Positions 26,268-35,887 of a stretch of DNA of 64,000 bases are shown here, piece after piece (the first letter of the stretch is position 1; the number at the start of each line of letters is the position of its first letter). The DNA is from JANRLF01 sp033762815 (GTDB lineage Bacteria > Bacteroidota > Bacteroidia > Chitinophagales > CAIOSU01). The position numbers and the translations under genes are program-made. The notes under the pieces were generated by a model. That model did not search any database and was not told the DNA's origin. It worked only from the letters and a program-made list of their open reading frames with translations. The stretch spans positions 62,001 through 126,000 of the forward strand of contig JANRLF010000004.1 of assembly GCA_033762815.1 (NCBI GenBank). The letters are read 5' to 3'.

Positions 26268-29200
26268 TTAGTTGGGCATCATTAAATATTGCTGGGCAAT
26301 AGGCTCCATGCGCTTCATCCTAGCCGCCACTTCATCTTCGGTAGCTTTATCCTGATTTTGCTTGGCAACCTCTTTCATTTGGTTGGTAATATAGTAAGCA
26401 TTCCGGATGGTAGTTATGAAGTCTGGTGAGTAATCCTTTTGATCTGCAGCAAAAATTAGTTCATGCTCATACATTTCAGCCAATTTCCTGGCATACAAAG
26501 CTGCTTTTTCCCTGGCACCTATTTTATAATACAATTCAGGATAATCGGCCACAAAGTAATTGAAGGGCACATTTTCCTGTGGCATTACATACATACTATA
26601 ATCAAGCAACTTTTCCGCGTCCTGGGGCCGTCCTTGCTCAATCAATGTACGGGCAAGCCTAGCAAAATTGGCCCTAACGTTCATGGTCATACGCAAGGCG
26701 TTCTCATCCATAAAGAAAGGATGAGGCACTATTAATTTAATGGTGCTGCCACCTTTAATATCCTTGCCCCCATTGAATTGCTTAATTTGACTCGGAGTGG
26801 TGTTATGCTTATAAGCTGCTTGCTCCAGGGTCTCGTTCTGCTTCAAAGTGTAGCTGATGGTATCTTTCTTCTCCATACCGCCCCATTTGAACTTGTTCAT
26901 CATATTGTTGAACATCACATCGGTAGCTACGGTACCGGTATTACGTTGGTCGGTACCTTTTGACTCTACGGGCACAATACGATAGGCCAAGCCTTCCAAT
27001 TGGAAATACTTGTCAAGGCCAAGATAAGCATCGGGGCTAACGGATACCGCAAAGTAAATTGGCCGTTCCCAAATATTGGATGCCACGATATCCAAGGTGA
27101 TAAGGTCATTCTTCAACAGGCTGGTTTTGCTAGACTCCAATGACCAACGCATATTGTCCACCACCAATGAATCTTTATCAGGAGCAACCATCTTTAGGGA
27201 TTGAACGGCGCCTTTGTTTACGGTAATATTGAAATCGCGGGTAGGGAGGTAGTTTACCCATTCCTTGTTGGACATTTCTACCTTTTCACTCATATTTTCA
27301 CTGGCAATAAAGCCTACCACATCCTTTAACTCAACAAAAGTACCAGGCGCCAAATTTTTTCCATTGTAATAGCGCACCATATCGCGGTTGCTGCCCAAAT
27401 ACTTGTCAGGAGTATGTATCAGCTTTACCGCTGGTGCCTCATTGGCTTTCAAGCCAAGTTGCTTGATATACCAATCAACCCCTAATAAGCTAAGGTTTAC
27501 CACCCTAACATCGGAACGGATACCTTCTACCTCCTGCGCATACCATAAGGGATAAGTGTCATTATCACCTTGGGTAAAGATGATGGCATTTGGCGCACAC
27601 GACTCCAAATAATTAATGGCAAAATCGCGGGCAGTAGTTTTATAGGAACGGTCATGGTCGTCCCAGTTTTGGGTAGCCATTAACAAAGGCGCAGGTAAGC
27701 AAATCACCAATGCTACTGCCGCCGCGGCAGTAGTAGGTATTTTCTTTAGCCAATCGACAATGGCCAATACCGCGAAACCAATCCACAGGCAGTAGGTCAC
27801 AAATGAGGCTACCAGAGTATAATCCCTTTCGCGTGGCTCATATGGCGGGGAGTTGAGATAAACAATCTGTAGCAAGCCGCCAAACAAAAAGAGCGCCATC
27901 ACCACCCCAGCACTTTCAGGGTCCTTCTTGAAGTGGTACATCACTCCTATCAATCCTAAGATGAATGGTATCATGTAATACACATTGTGCGCCGCATTAT
28001 TCTTCATTTCGGCGGGCAAGTTCTTTTGTGGGCCTATCAATGCATCATCGATGAAGCTAAAGCCGGTCACCCAATTACCATCATTGTTATTGAACCTACC
28101 TTGTGAGTCGTTTTGACGGCCGGAGAAATTCCAAAAGAAATATCTCCAATACATAAACCCTATCTGATAACTAAAGAAAAACTTCAGGTTTTCCTTTTGG
28201 CCTATTACATCTTTTACCCTTAGTTTTTGTTCAGATTGACCATTTGCAAATGCTTCCGCCTGCTTGTATGCCGTATTCCAATCACCCGTATTGCTGAAAT
28301 ACTTCACCTCATTGCCTTCGCCATCTACTACCCTAAAATCTGGTTGCACCATAGCACGGTAAGCATTTACGTGCCCAGGGTCTTGCCATGAGCCCATACG
28401 AGGGAAGAGCATCATGTCGCTTGATGCAAATTCATAGTCGATATTCTCGCCTATCTTTTCATACTTCTTTTCCCCTTGGTGGTATTTATAGCTTTTTACG
28501 GTAAAATAATCGCCATCTTTATCGGCGTCAGTCACCTCGGCATCGTAATGGGGTCCATACGTTAATGGCCTGCTGCCATATTGCTCACGGTTTAAGTATG
28601 ACTTTAGGGTAAATGCATCCGAAGGATTGTTCATATTGATAGGCGTATCGGCATTCGCCCTAATAATTACGATAGCGTAGGTGGAAAACCCGACTACCAC
28701 CATCAAACCTGAAAGAAGGATGGCTTGTGAAGTAGCCCGAGAAACCAGTTGCGTTCTGCCAGTAGAGTTGAAGTAATAAATTGCTCCCCCACCCGCTAAC
28801 AACAACACTACCCATATCATAGTACTATTAGCTGAGAAACCTGCAAAACCAACCAGCAAAGCGATAAGCAACCATTCAGCAACCCGTAGGTTTTTCTTGG
28901 TTTGTGACAGGTAAAGTGCTACCCCCAACATACCGGCTATAGCCAACATGAAAACAATAAAGCCCGTACCAAACGGTAAACTTAAGGTATTGGTAAAGAA
29001 CAGTTCGAAGGCACAAATACCTTCAATAATGCCATTTACAACTCCTTTGAAGAAGAAACCAAGTACAATAAAACCAACAACTAAGGTAATAATGATACCC
29101 CCTACGGTAGGTTTATAGCTATTGAAATAATAAATCAAGGCCATAGCGGGAATAGCCAGGAATGACAACAAGTGGACACCACTGGATATGCCTAACAAGA

Positions 29201-29741
29201 ACATACACAACACCAGCCAACGCATTTTGTAATCAGGGCTGGCATCCTCCCACTTAGTCATGCACCAAAATACCATCATCATGAAAAATAACGACATGGC
29301 ATACACTTCACCTTCCACTGCGGAGAACCAAATGGTATCCAAAAAGGTACAAGATAGTCCTGCAATAGTACCCGTCACCAAAACCGTCAATATTTCGCCA
29401 AAATTTGGCTCCCTTTTACCAAAAACCAGTTTACGGGCATAATGGGTAGTTATCCAAAAAAGGAACAATACAGCAAAGGCACTAGTCAAGCCCGAAAGGA
29501 AGTTGACCATCCAAGCTTTTTGTGCCACATTGGGCGCAAAGAGGATGAAAAGTCTTCCTATTAATAAAAACAAAGGCGCACCAGGTGGATGCACTACTTG
29601 TTCTTTGTCGCAACCTGAGATGAATTCACCACAATCCCAAAAGCTGGCGGTTGCTTCCAACGTCATGGTGTAGGTAACCAAAGCGACTAAAAATATAAAC
29701 CAACCTACAATGTTATTGAGCAACTTATATGTTCGCATCAA
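26268..29741 (-). CDS. DUF2723 membrane glycosyltransferase-like protein with LysM-like insert
   Basis: A 1157-residue polytopic protein. The N-terminus YTMTLEATASFWDCGEFISG followed by KEQVVHPPGAPLFLLIGRLF is the DUF2723 signature, related to protein O-mannosyltransferase-type GT-C enzymes. About 12-14 helices are spread over residues 10-700. A long extracytoplasmic part follows with ALKIIFTQGDNDTYP-like text (IIFTQGDNDTYPLWYAQEVE). At about 957-1004 a LysM-like unit is seen: ISYTLKQNETLEQAAYKHNT, then PSQIKQFNGGKDIKGGSTIK. A helical TPR-like tail completes it. It may move sugars onto secreted proteins or glycans; the LysM part suggests peptidoglycan contact. Two adjacent ATGs are possible starts. 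Confidence 0.87.
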   Translation of the reverse strand: MMRTYKLLNNIVGWFIFLVALVTYTMTLEATASFWDCGEFISGCDKEQVVHPPGAPLFLLIGRLFILFAPNVAQKAWMVNFLSGLTSAFAVLFLFWITTHYARKLVFGKREPNFGEILTVLVTGTIAGLSCTFLDTIWFSAVEGEVYAMSLFFMMMVFWCMTKWEDASPDYKMRWLVLCMFLLGISSGVHLLSFLAIPAMALIYYFNSYKPTVGGIIITLVVGFIVLGFFFKGVVNGIIEGICAFELFFTNTLSLPFGTGFIVFMLAIAGMLGVALYLSQTKKNLRVAEWLLIALLVGFAGFSANSTMIWVVLLLAGGGAIYYFNSTGRTQLVSRATSQAILLSGLMVVVGFSTYAIVIIRANADTPINMNNPSDAFTLKSYLNREQYGSRPLTYGPHYDAEVTDADKDGDYFTVKSYKYHQGEKKYEKIGENIDYEFASSDMMLFPRMGSWQDPGHVNAYRAMVQPDFRVVDGEGNEVKYFSNTGDWNTAYKQAEAFANGQSEQKLRVKDVIGQKENLKFFFSYQIGFMYWRYFFWNFSGRQNDSQGRFNNNDGNWVTGFSFIDDALIGPQKNLPAEMKNNAAHNVYYMIPFILGLIGVMYHFKKDPESAGVVMALFLFGGLLQIVYLNSPPYEPRERDYTLVASFVTYCLWIGFAVLAIVDWLKKIPTTAAAAVALVICLPAPLLMATQNWDDHDRSYKTTARDFAINYLESCAPNAIIFTQGDNDTYPLWYAQEVEGIRSDVRVVNLSLLGVDWYIKQLGLKANEAPAVKLIHTPDKYLGSNRDMVRYYNGKNLAPGTFVELKDVVGFIASENMSEKVEMSNKEWVNYLPTRDFNITVNKGAVQSLKMVAPDKDSLVVDNMRWSLESSKTSLLKNDLITLDIVASNIWERPIYFAVSVSPDAYLGLDKYFQLEGLAYRIVPVESKGTDQRNTGTVATDVMFNNMMNKFKWGGMEKKDTISYTLKQNETLEQAAYKHNTTPSQIKQFNGGKDIKGGSTIKLIVPHPFFMDENALRMTMNVRANFARLARTLIEQGRPQDAEKLLDYSMYVMPQENVPFNYFVADYPELYYKIGAREKAALYARKLAEMYEHELIFAADQKDYSPDFITTIRNAYYITNQMKEVAKQNQDKATEDEVAARMKRMEPIAQQYLMMPN

Positions 29742-29765
29742 TCAATAGTTTTTAATGAGCGGTGT

Positions 29766-29773
29766 CAAAATTA
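29766..29773 (-). promoter_or_regulatory. Candidate -7 box upstream of the DUF2723 gene
   Basis: The minus strand reads TAATTTTG here, an exact match to TAnnTTTG, 25 nt before the ATG at 29741. A TTTG lies upstream, but only 13 nt away, shorter than the usual spacer of about 19 nt, so the -33 element is doubtful. Confidence 0.42.
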
Positions 29774-29841
29774 ATAAAATACCTTACAAAGGCATGGGTC
29801 TTTTGGGCAGGTGGCTTTTGCGTCCATCCTTTTAACATTCT

Positions 29842-31980
29842 TTAAAAGCGAGGTGCTGTATTGCCACGCATTTGGTTCAATTGGTTCAAAGCCTCCTGTG
29901 CTTGTGTAAACCCGGGATTCAACTGCACCGCCTTAGCTACATATTCAATAGCCATATTGACATTAGGAGGATTGTTCTGCACATACGCTACGCCCAGATA
30001 ATAATTAGTGATAGGGTCGGATGGGAACAGCTCAAATGATTTGGAAAGGGCTTCAATACCTTTTGGAACATTCCCCATGTTCAAATAGGCCAAGCCCAGA
30101 TTGGTGTACACGGCCTCATTTCTTGGGTATACTTGCTTGGCACGTTCCAACTCCTCAACTGCTTTGGGGAAGTTATTGGCCTGCATGGCCTGCTGTCCTA
30201 GCAAATCAGCCTTGCTGGTGCGCTTTACTACGGCACAAAGGGGTATGCCTCCAGCTTTTACTTCATATATGGTACCATCGGGCGGCCATAATCCTTTCTG
30301 CAATTGATAAGGGTTTACGAATTCGGAATAGAAAATGCCATAATCCCAATCTTTGTTAGAGCGGTCATAGTAACGGGAATAAATCAAAGAGGCTTTATCT
30401 TTTACCGAGTTAAGGTACACCTGTACAGGATATACGCAATCGGAAGCGACCACCACTTTACTTGGTGCTTTTTTGATTTCATTTTCCACTAGCCACTCCG
30501 TTGCCTCACGGGTACTAATCATCCAATAATCAGTTACATATTGACCGTAGGCACCTTTCATGCCTCCTACTAAAGGGTTGAAGTACACATAGGCATAGCC
30601 AGTGTTAGCTGCAATAAACGATAAAGGCATAATGGCCAATACTGCCATTACACCTACTGCAACATATTGATACACATTCTTCTGTAACAACCGCAACAGT
30701 AAATCGAACCCGATACCCGATAATACCACCAATGGTGCATATATGAACAAAACATGCCTCCAAGCATTGTATACGTTGGCCTTTTGGTAACTGATATATA
30801 GCAGCGGGAACAAGGCCACAAACACCACAAACAACACCAAGACAGGTTTTAGATTTTTGCGATAATGATAGATGGTATATATGGCTATCGGCAAACCGAG
30901 CAATACCACAATTGGACTGGTAATCAAGATAAACTTGCTGAGATAATACCAAGGCAAATCTTTGGAGCTAATCACTTCCCCTTCGAATAGTTGGTTAATA
31001 AATACTGGGAATTTTGACTGTTCTTCCAATACTGCTAATGGATTGCTAATAGGGCTCAATAAACCATAGGGCCAGAAGAAAACCCCCAAGAAATAACCGC
31101 CAAAACAAGCCACAGCAGCCTTAATGACCGCATTACGAAGACCGGTACTATCAAAACCACTTTCCTTTAATACACTGGCAGCATAAAACCAAGCGATAAT
31201 GCAGAAAAGGCCAAACTCCATGATTAGTAACAAACCTCCTACCCTAATACCCATAGCTATGGCGATACCACCTAAAACGCCAATGGTTGATTTTATATCA
31301 GGTTTCGGAAACTGCTTGATAAAGCGCAGCATGAAATAGGTGCTCATCATGTAGCCCAATGCAAAAGGAATATCCTTGTTATTCATTAGCCCATCGCCAA
31401 TGAAGCGCGGAGAAACAAACAGCAACAATGCAGTGATGATGGCCGCCCGCCAGCCCAATAATTCCTTGGCAGTTAGCCCTGCAAAAAGAATAATCAGTGC
31501 GGTAATCAATCCCAACAATACATGCCTTGTGGTATGGAACCCTACTTGCTCATCGGAAGAGTAGCCTAACATTTTAGCAACCGTTGCCGACAGCAATTCA
31601 AACAATCCACCATAATTTTTCAGGTTGTTTTCTTGGGGTACTTGGTCAACATTGAATTGTTTCTTAACGGCTTCCATCCCCCCCTTCTCATAAGTGGGCA
31701 TTACTTCGTCGCGAGTAAGCAATACCCGCTTATCTTTTCCGAAACTGGTATAAAAGCCTCCGATATATTTGGCAATGAACACCTGGAAACGCTCGTCGCC
31801 ATTAATGCCCGTTTTAAGGCTCATCAAAGGTATCAAGACAAATAGCAGTGCTATTAATCCAAAAAACACTTTTTTGAAAATGGGATTCTCAGGGTTGAAA
31901 GGCAGCAACGATGGCTGCTTTTTGGTGTTAGGTACAGTAGCCTTTTTTACCGTTATGGGTTGGCTGCTCTTTTTGGACAT
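29842..31980 (-). CDS. GT39/ArnT-like membrane glycosyltransferase with C-terminal TPRs
   Basis: A 712-residue protein. After a basic Ser/Lys-rich N-terminal tail there are about 10-12 transmembrane helices with the GT-C layout (first loop SLKTGINGDERFQVF; FVSPRFIGDGLMNNKDIPFA; IRVGGLLLIMEFGLF). From about residue 595 three TPR-like units follow (LGQQAMQANNFPKAVEELER, VYTNLGLAYLNMGNVPKGIE, TNYYLGVAYVQNNPPNVNMA). The fold is that of polyprenyl-phosphate-sugar-dependent transferases; acceptor and sugar are unknown. It lies upstream of the DUF2723 gene on the same strand with a 100-nt gap, and opposite a methyltransferase/GT2 pair. Confidence 0.83.
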   Translation of the reverse strand: MSKKSSQPITVKKATVPNTKKQPSLLPFNPENPIFKKVFFGLIALLFVLIPLMSLKTGINGDERFQVFIAKYIGGFYTSFGKDKRVLLTRDEVMPTYEKGGMEAVKKQFNVDQVPQENNLKNYGGLFELLSATVAKMLGYSSDEQVGFHTTRHVLLGLITALIILFAGLTAKELLGWRAAIITALLLFVSPRFIGDGLMNNKDIPFALGYMMSTYFMLRFIKQFPKPDIKSTIGVLGGIAIAMGIRVGGLLLIMEFGLFCIIAWFYAASVLKESGFDSTGLRNAVIKAAVACFGGYFLGVFFWPYGLLSPISNPLAVLEEQSKFPVFINQLFEGEVISSKDLPWYYLSKFILITSPIVVLLGLPIAIYTIYHYRKNLKPVLVLFVVFVALFPLLYISYQKANVYNAWRHVLFIYAPLVVLSGIGFDLLLRLLQKNVYQYVAVGVMAVLAIMPLSFIAANTGYAYVYFNPLVGGMKGAYGQYVTDYWMISTREATEWLVENEIKKAPSKVVVASDCVYPVQVYLNSVKDKASLIYSRYYDRSNKDWDYGIFYSEFVNPYQLQKGLWPPDGTIYEVKAGGIPLCAVVKRTSKADLLGQQAMQANNFPKAVEELERAKQVYPRNEAVYTNLGLAYLNMGNVPKGIEALSKSFELFPSDPITNYYLGVAYVQNNPPNVNMAIEYVAKAVQLNPGFTQAQEALNQLNQMRGNTAPRF

Positions 31981-32015
31981 ATCAACAAATAATTTCTAGG
32001 ACAGTTGGATTTATT

Positions 32016-32023
32016 TACTTTTG
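32016..32023 (+). promoter_or_regulatory. Candidate -7 box upstream of the methyltransferase gene
   Basis: TACTTTTG matches TAnnTTTG exactly, 78 nt before the ATG at 32102, in the divergent gap between two glycosylation gene groups. No properly spaced TTTG is seen upstream. Confidence 0.35.
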
Positions 32024-32101
32024 TCTTCCCCAATTAGGCTGTAAGGCCAAAAGTAGAAATATTTCAGCTATAAGTTGGGGTGTAAGGCTTAGCAATAAAA
32101 G

Positions 32102-32827
32102 ATGGATTTAGTAGAAAAAAGAATAGGCAGTGTAAACAGGCATCCTTGGGAACTATCAAGAGCTGCCAGTATCCTTAAGCTTTTAAAACGTTTTGGGCCT
32201 GATAAAAAATATGCAGACGTAGGTGCAGGCGACGTATATTTTGCGGAAAGACTTTCACAACAAGTAAATGAGCCCGTATATGTGGTGGATATTGGCTATA
32301 CCGAAAACAAACGGATAGGCAACCTGATACAACTAATGAACATCGACGACCTGCCCGAACAGGTGGATGTGGTGCTACTGATGGATGTAATTGAGCATAT
32401 TGATGATGTGGATAGTTTTTTAAACTCGCTGCTCAAAAAAGTGAAACCCGGCGGCCAATTAGTGATAACAGTACCTGCTTTTCAGTTCCTTTTTTCCGAG
32501 CACGATGTTTTCCTGAAGCATTATAGGCGATATAACTTAAGCTTGCTACACGATACAGTAAAGAAACAAGGCTTGGTAATTGAAACGAGCTTTTATTTTT
32601 ATACATTACTCTTCTTTGCCCGTTGCTTGGTGGTAGCTATTGAAAAGTTGACCAAACCCGCTCCTGCTGAAGGTGTTGGAAATTGGAAGTATCCTGAAAA
32701 CCACTTTTTAACTAAACTAATCAAAGGCATTCTTGATTTAGATTATACCATCAATGCTGCTTTGGGCAGTATCGGCATCAAATTTCCAGGACTATCCGTA
32801 TGCGCTATCTGCAAGAAAAAGTCCTGA
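32102..32827 (+). CDS. Class I SAM-dependent methyltransferase
   Basis: A 241-residue protein. The SAM site is KKYADVGAGDVYFAERLSQQ (motif I, residues about 36-55), followed by YVVDIGYTE (acidic end of strand 2) and VDVVLLMDVIEHIDDVDSFL (motif IV and helix). VKPGGQLVITVPAFQFLFSE is the usual post-motif strand, and HDVFLKHYRRYNLSLL is often seen in methyltransferases sitting beside GT2 glycosyltransferases. A hydrophobic stretch (TLLFFARCLVVAI) may tether it to the membrane. It overlaps the next gene by 28 nt, implying coupled expression and probably a shared lipid or sugar substrate. Confidence 0.85.
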   Translation: MDLVEKRIGSVNRHPWELSRAASILKLLKRFGPDKKYADVGAGDVYFAERLSQQVNEPVYVVDIGYTENKRIGNLIQLMNIDDLPEQVDVVLLMDVIEHIDDVDSFLNSLLKKVKPGGQLVITVPAFQFLFSEHDVFLKHYRRYNLSLLHDTVKKQGLVIETSFYFYTLLFFARCLVVAIEKLTKPAPAEGVGNWKYPENHFLTKLIKGILDLDYTINAALGSIGIKFPGLSVCAICKKKS

Positions 32828-33522
32828 TTATCATTCCCTGCTATAACGAGGAGCAAAGGTTGAATTTCCAACCTTTCCAACTTGCCCCATCTAACTTCTT
32901 TTTCCTGTTTGTGAATGATGGCTCAACTGACGGAACCAGTGCTTTGATACGCCCCCGTTGCTCTAGCAATATCCATTTATACGATTTGTCCCAAAACCAA
33001 GGAAAAGCCGAAGCGGTAAGGCAGGGCTTTATTCAAGCCAAATCACTGCCCTTCTATCATGAATTGGATTGGGTAGGTTATTGGGATGCTGATTTGGCTA
33101 CTCCACTCAGCGAAATACAGCAATTTCTACGATATCAAGAATATTTTGCACCTACCGCCCAAGCGATATTTGGCAGCAGGATTAAGCGGTTAGGAAGCCG
33201 CATCATCCGCAATGCCCGTCGCCATTTTTTAGGTCGACTTTTTGCTACCGTGGTAAGCAATATGTTTGGCTTGGAAAGCTACGATACCCAATGTGGGGCA
33301 AAGCTGTTCAGAAAAGAGTTGGTTGATACAATCAGCCATGAAGCGTTTATCTCCAAATGGGCCTTCGATGTGGAAATCATCCTTCGGCTGAAAGGGATAG
33401 AAATAGTGGAATACCCACTCAGCTACTGGGAGGATGTGAAAGGTTCCAAACTAAATGTTGCCAAAACAGCCCTAAGAATACTAGGCGACTTAAGAAAAAT
33501 TCGCAAGCAGTATAAAAGCTAA
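32800..33522 (+). CDS. GT2 glycosyltransferase (dolichyl/polyprenyl-phosphate sugar synthase type)
   Basis: A 240-residue GT-A protein without membrane segments. It shows VLIIIPCYNEEQRL (start of fold), FLFVNDGSTDGTSALI, NQGKAEAVRQGFIQA, and the metal-binding YWDADLATPLSEI; SRIKRLGSRIIRNARRHFLG and YDTQCGAKLFRKEL then match dolichyl-phosphate-glucose/mannose synthases. It would charge undecaprenyl phosphate with a sugar, supplying the GT-C membrane transferases nearby (inference). It overlaps the methyltransferase by 28 nt at its start and the opposite-strand rarA by 4 nt at its stop. Confidence 0.87.
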   Translation: MRYLQEKVLIIIPCYNEEQRLNFQPFQLAPSNFFFLFVNDGSTDGTSALIRPRCSSNIHLYDLSQNQGKAEAVRQGFIQAKSLPFYHELDWVGYWDADLATPLSEIQQFLRYQEYFAPTAQAIFGSRIKRLGSRIIRNARRHFLGRLFATVVSNMFGLESYDTQCGAKLFRKELVDTISHEAFISKWAFDVEIILRLKGIEIVEYPLSYWEDVKGSKLNVAKTALRILGDLRKIRKQYKS

Positions 33523-34787
33523 TAGCCGTATTTACCTTTCCACCATTTCTTGAGATTGGCCCTCAACTCCTGCTCCCTAGGATTATCTCCGGGTTCATAT
33601 AGCGTAGTACCTGCAATCTTTTCGGGTAAAAACTCCATTTCAATGAAATTCCCCTCAAAACCATGTGCATATTGGTAGTCCTTACCATAGTTTAGGTCTT
33701 TCATCAACTTAGTGGGCGCATTGCGCAAGTGTAAGGGTACGGGCAGGTCGCCCGTTTTTTTCACCAAAGCCTGCGCAGCCTTTAGGGCTTCATAGGAGGC
33801 ATTGCTCTTAGCCGATGACGCCAAGTAAACTGTTGTTTGCGCTAAATTGAGTGCACATTCCGGATATCCTATCAGATTGACCGCCTGAAAACAAGCCGTG
33901 GCCAGTAATAATGCGTTTGGATTGGCATTGCCAATGTCTTCAGATGCAAGAATGACCAACCTTCGCGCTATGAATTTAGGATCTTCACCGCCTTCAATCA
34001 TTCTTGCCATATAATACAATGCCGCATTGGGGTCGCTGCCCCTTATGGATTTGATGAAAGCCGAAATGACGTCATAGTGCATCTCGCCGGCCTTATCGTA
34101 CATAGCCATCTTGCGTTGGGCATAGTCCATTACGAGTTTGTCGGTAACTACTACCTTTTTGCCTCCTGCAGCATTTATGGCTATTTCCAATACGTTCAAC
34201 AGCTTGCGGGCATCCCCGCCCGATAGTTTCAGTAATGCCTCCGTCTCTTTTAGCTCAATTTGCTTTCCCTTCAATACCTCATCCGTTGCTATCGCATGTT
34301 GTGCCAGTTGTAATAGGTCATCTTTGCCCAATTCCTCTAGTACATATACTTGGCTTCTTGAGAGCAAAGCCGAGTTGACTTCGAAAGAAGGGTTCTCGGT
34401 AGTAGCACCTATCAAGATGATATCGCCACTTTCCACTGCACCCAACAAACTGTCTTGCTGCGATTTATTAAAGCGGTGAATCTCGTCGATAAACAATACT
34501 GCACCGCCCGCTTTCTTTGATAGGTCAATAATTTCACGAATATCTTTAACCCCTGCGCTAATGGCCGATAAGGTAAAAAAGGTTTTGCCAGTACCGCTTG
34601 CCAATATCCGGGCCAAGGTAGTTTTGCCCACACCAGGTGGCCCCCAAAAAATAATGGACGGCAAAATGCCTTTCTCGGCAATATTGCTCAGTGGTTTCCC
34701 TTCGCCTATTAAATGCCGCTGACCCACCACCTCATCCAAAGTTTCAGGCCGCATACGTTCAGCCAAGGGGATATTGCGTGTTGACAT
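33519..34787 (-). CDS. rarA: Replication-associated recombination protein RarA (MgsA)
   Basis: A 422-residue AAA+ ATPase acting at stalled replication forks. I use the ATG at 34787 (MSTRNIPLAERMRPETLDEV), which is the conserved family start; a longer frame adds nine hydrophobic residues. Walker A is GPPGVGKTTLAR, Walker B LFIDEIHRFN, sensor 1 LIGATTENPSFEV and the arginine-finger region LLSRSQ. The C-terminal tetramerisation part has GSDPNAALYYMARMIEGGED and ends WWKGKYGY. The length is normal. The stop overlaps the convergent GT2 gene by 4 nt. It is divergent from pyrD with about 60 nt between. Confidence 0.95.
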   Translation of the reverse strand: MSTRNIPLAERMRPETLDEVVGQRHLIGEGKPLSNIAEKGILPSIIFWGPPGVGKTTLARILASGTGKTFFTLSAISAGVKDIREIIDLSKKAGGAVLFIDEIHRFNKSQQDSLLGAVESGDIILIGATTENPSFEVNSALLSRSQVYVLEELGKDDLLQLAQHAIATDEVLKGKQIELKETEALLKLSGGDARKLLNVLEIAINAAGGKKVVVTDKLVMDYAQRKMAMYDKAGEMHYDVISAFIKSIRGSDPNAALYYMARMIEGGEDPKFIARRLVILASEDIGNANPNALLLATACFQAVNLIGYPECALNLAQTTVYLASSAKSNASYEALKAAQALVKKTGDLPVPLHLRNAPTKLMKDLNYGKDYQYAHGFEGNFIEMEFLPEKIAGTTLYEPGDNPREQELRANLKKWWKGKYGY

Positions 34788-34846
34788 AGAAACTAAAATT
34801 AAGGCAAAAACCAAATTTTGCTAAATTCGCCACAAATACTGCGCCC

Positions 34847-35887
34847 TTGTACCGTTCCTTTCTTAGGCCCCTGCTTTTTTTCGTTCCAGCCGAACGGGCA
34901 CATTATCTTACCATGTCTCTCTTACGCTTGGCTTTATCCATTCCTGGACTGGGATTGTTGTTCAAAAAAATATTTTTGGTAAAGGATGAAAAATTAGGCA
35001 AAACACTTTTTGGCCTGCATTTTCCAAATCCTGTTGGCTTAGCGGCTGGCTTTGATAAAGATGCCCGTTTCTATAAAGATTTATCGGTTCTTGGCTTTGG
35101 GTTCATTGAAATTGGTACCATTACCCCGGTAGGGCAAAGTGGTAACCCCCAACCTCGTTTGTTTCGCTTGCCGAAAGATTCGGCGCTTATCAATCGAATG
35201 GGTTTCAATAATCTGGGACTGGATGCTGCCATCCAAAACCTGAAAGGAAGGGATAACTCCTTGATAATTGGAGGAAACATTGGGAAAAACAAAAATACCC
35301 CCAACGATGAAGCGGTACGCGATTACATTAAGTGCTTCAATGGCCTGTTCCCTTATGTGGATTACTTTGTGGTGAACGTAAGCTCACCCAACACCCCCGG
35401 GCTAAGGGAATTGCAGGAAAAGGGACCTTTGCTCAACATATTGAATACCCTGCAAACCATTAATGACCAAAAGGGCAAACGAAAGCCCATACTGCTTAAA
35501 ATTGCCCCAGACTTGACCAATAGCCAACTGGATGATATTATCGACATTGTGAAGCTGAGCAAGATAGACGGCATTATTGCCACCAACACCACCATAGCAA
35601 GGGAAGGATTGCATACCGATGCCAAAACCTTGGAAAGTATCGGTAACGGTGGCTTAAGTGGACTGCCCTTGAAACACCGAGCCACGGAAGTAATCCGTTA
35701 TCTGCACCAACATTCCGATGGGGCATTCCCCATTATTGGTGCTGGAGGCATTATGAGTCCCGAAGATGCCTTGGAAAAACTGGCAGCGGGTGCATCTTTA
35801 GTACAAGTGTACACGGGCTTTATTTATTATGGACCTAGCTTAGTGAAGGATATCAACCAAAGCTTATTGGCCTCCTCCAATGGATAG
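34847..35887 (+). CDS. pyrD: Dihydroorotate dehydrogenase (quinone), class 2
   Basis: A 346-residue membrane-associated FMN enzyme of pyrimidine synthesis. The start codon is TTG at 34847: the residues after it (YRSFLRPLLFFVPAERAHYL) match the conserved quinone-binding N-terminal helix, and no in-frame ATG precedes it. FMN and active-site motifs are NPVGLAAGFDKDARFYKDL, NRMGFNNLG, NVSSPNTPGLRELQ (catalytic Ser of class 2), KIAPDLT and GAGGIMSPEDALEKLAAGAS. The N-terminal extension marks class 2, which passes electrons to (mena)quinone. Its 3' end overlaps the opposite-strand DMT exporter gene by 24 nt. Confidence 0.95.
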   Translation: MYRSFLRPLLFFVPAERAHYLTMSLLRLALSIPGLGLLFKKIFLVKDEKLGKTLFGLHFPNPVGLAAGFDKDARFYKDLSVLGFGFIEIGTITPVGQSGNPQPRLFRLPKDSALINRMGFNNLGLDAAIQNLKGRDNSLIIGGNIGKNKNTPNDEAVRDYIKCFNGLFPYVDYFVVNVSSPNTPGLRELQEKGPLLNILNTLQTINDQKGKRKPILLKIAPDLTNSQLDDIIDIVKLSKIDGIIATNTTIAREGLHTDAKTLESIGNGGLSGLPLKHRATEVIRYLHQHSDGAFPIIGAGGIMSPEDALEKLAAGASLVQVYTGFIYYGPSLVKDINQSLLASSNG

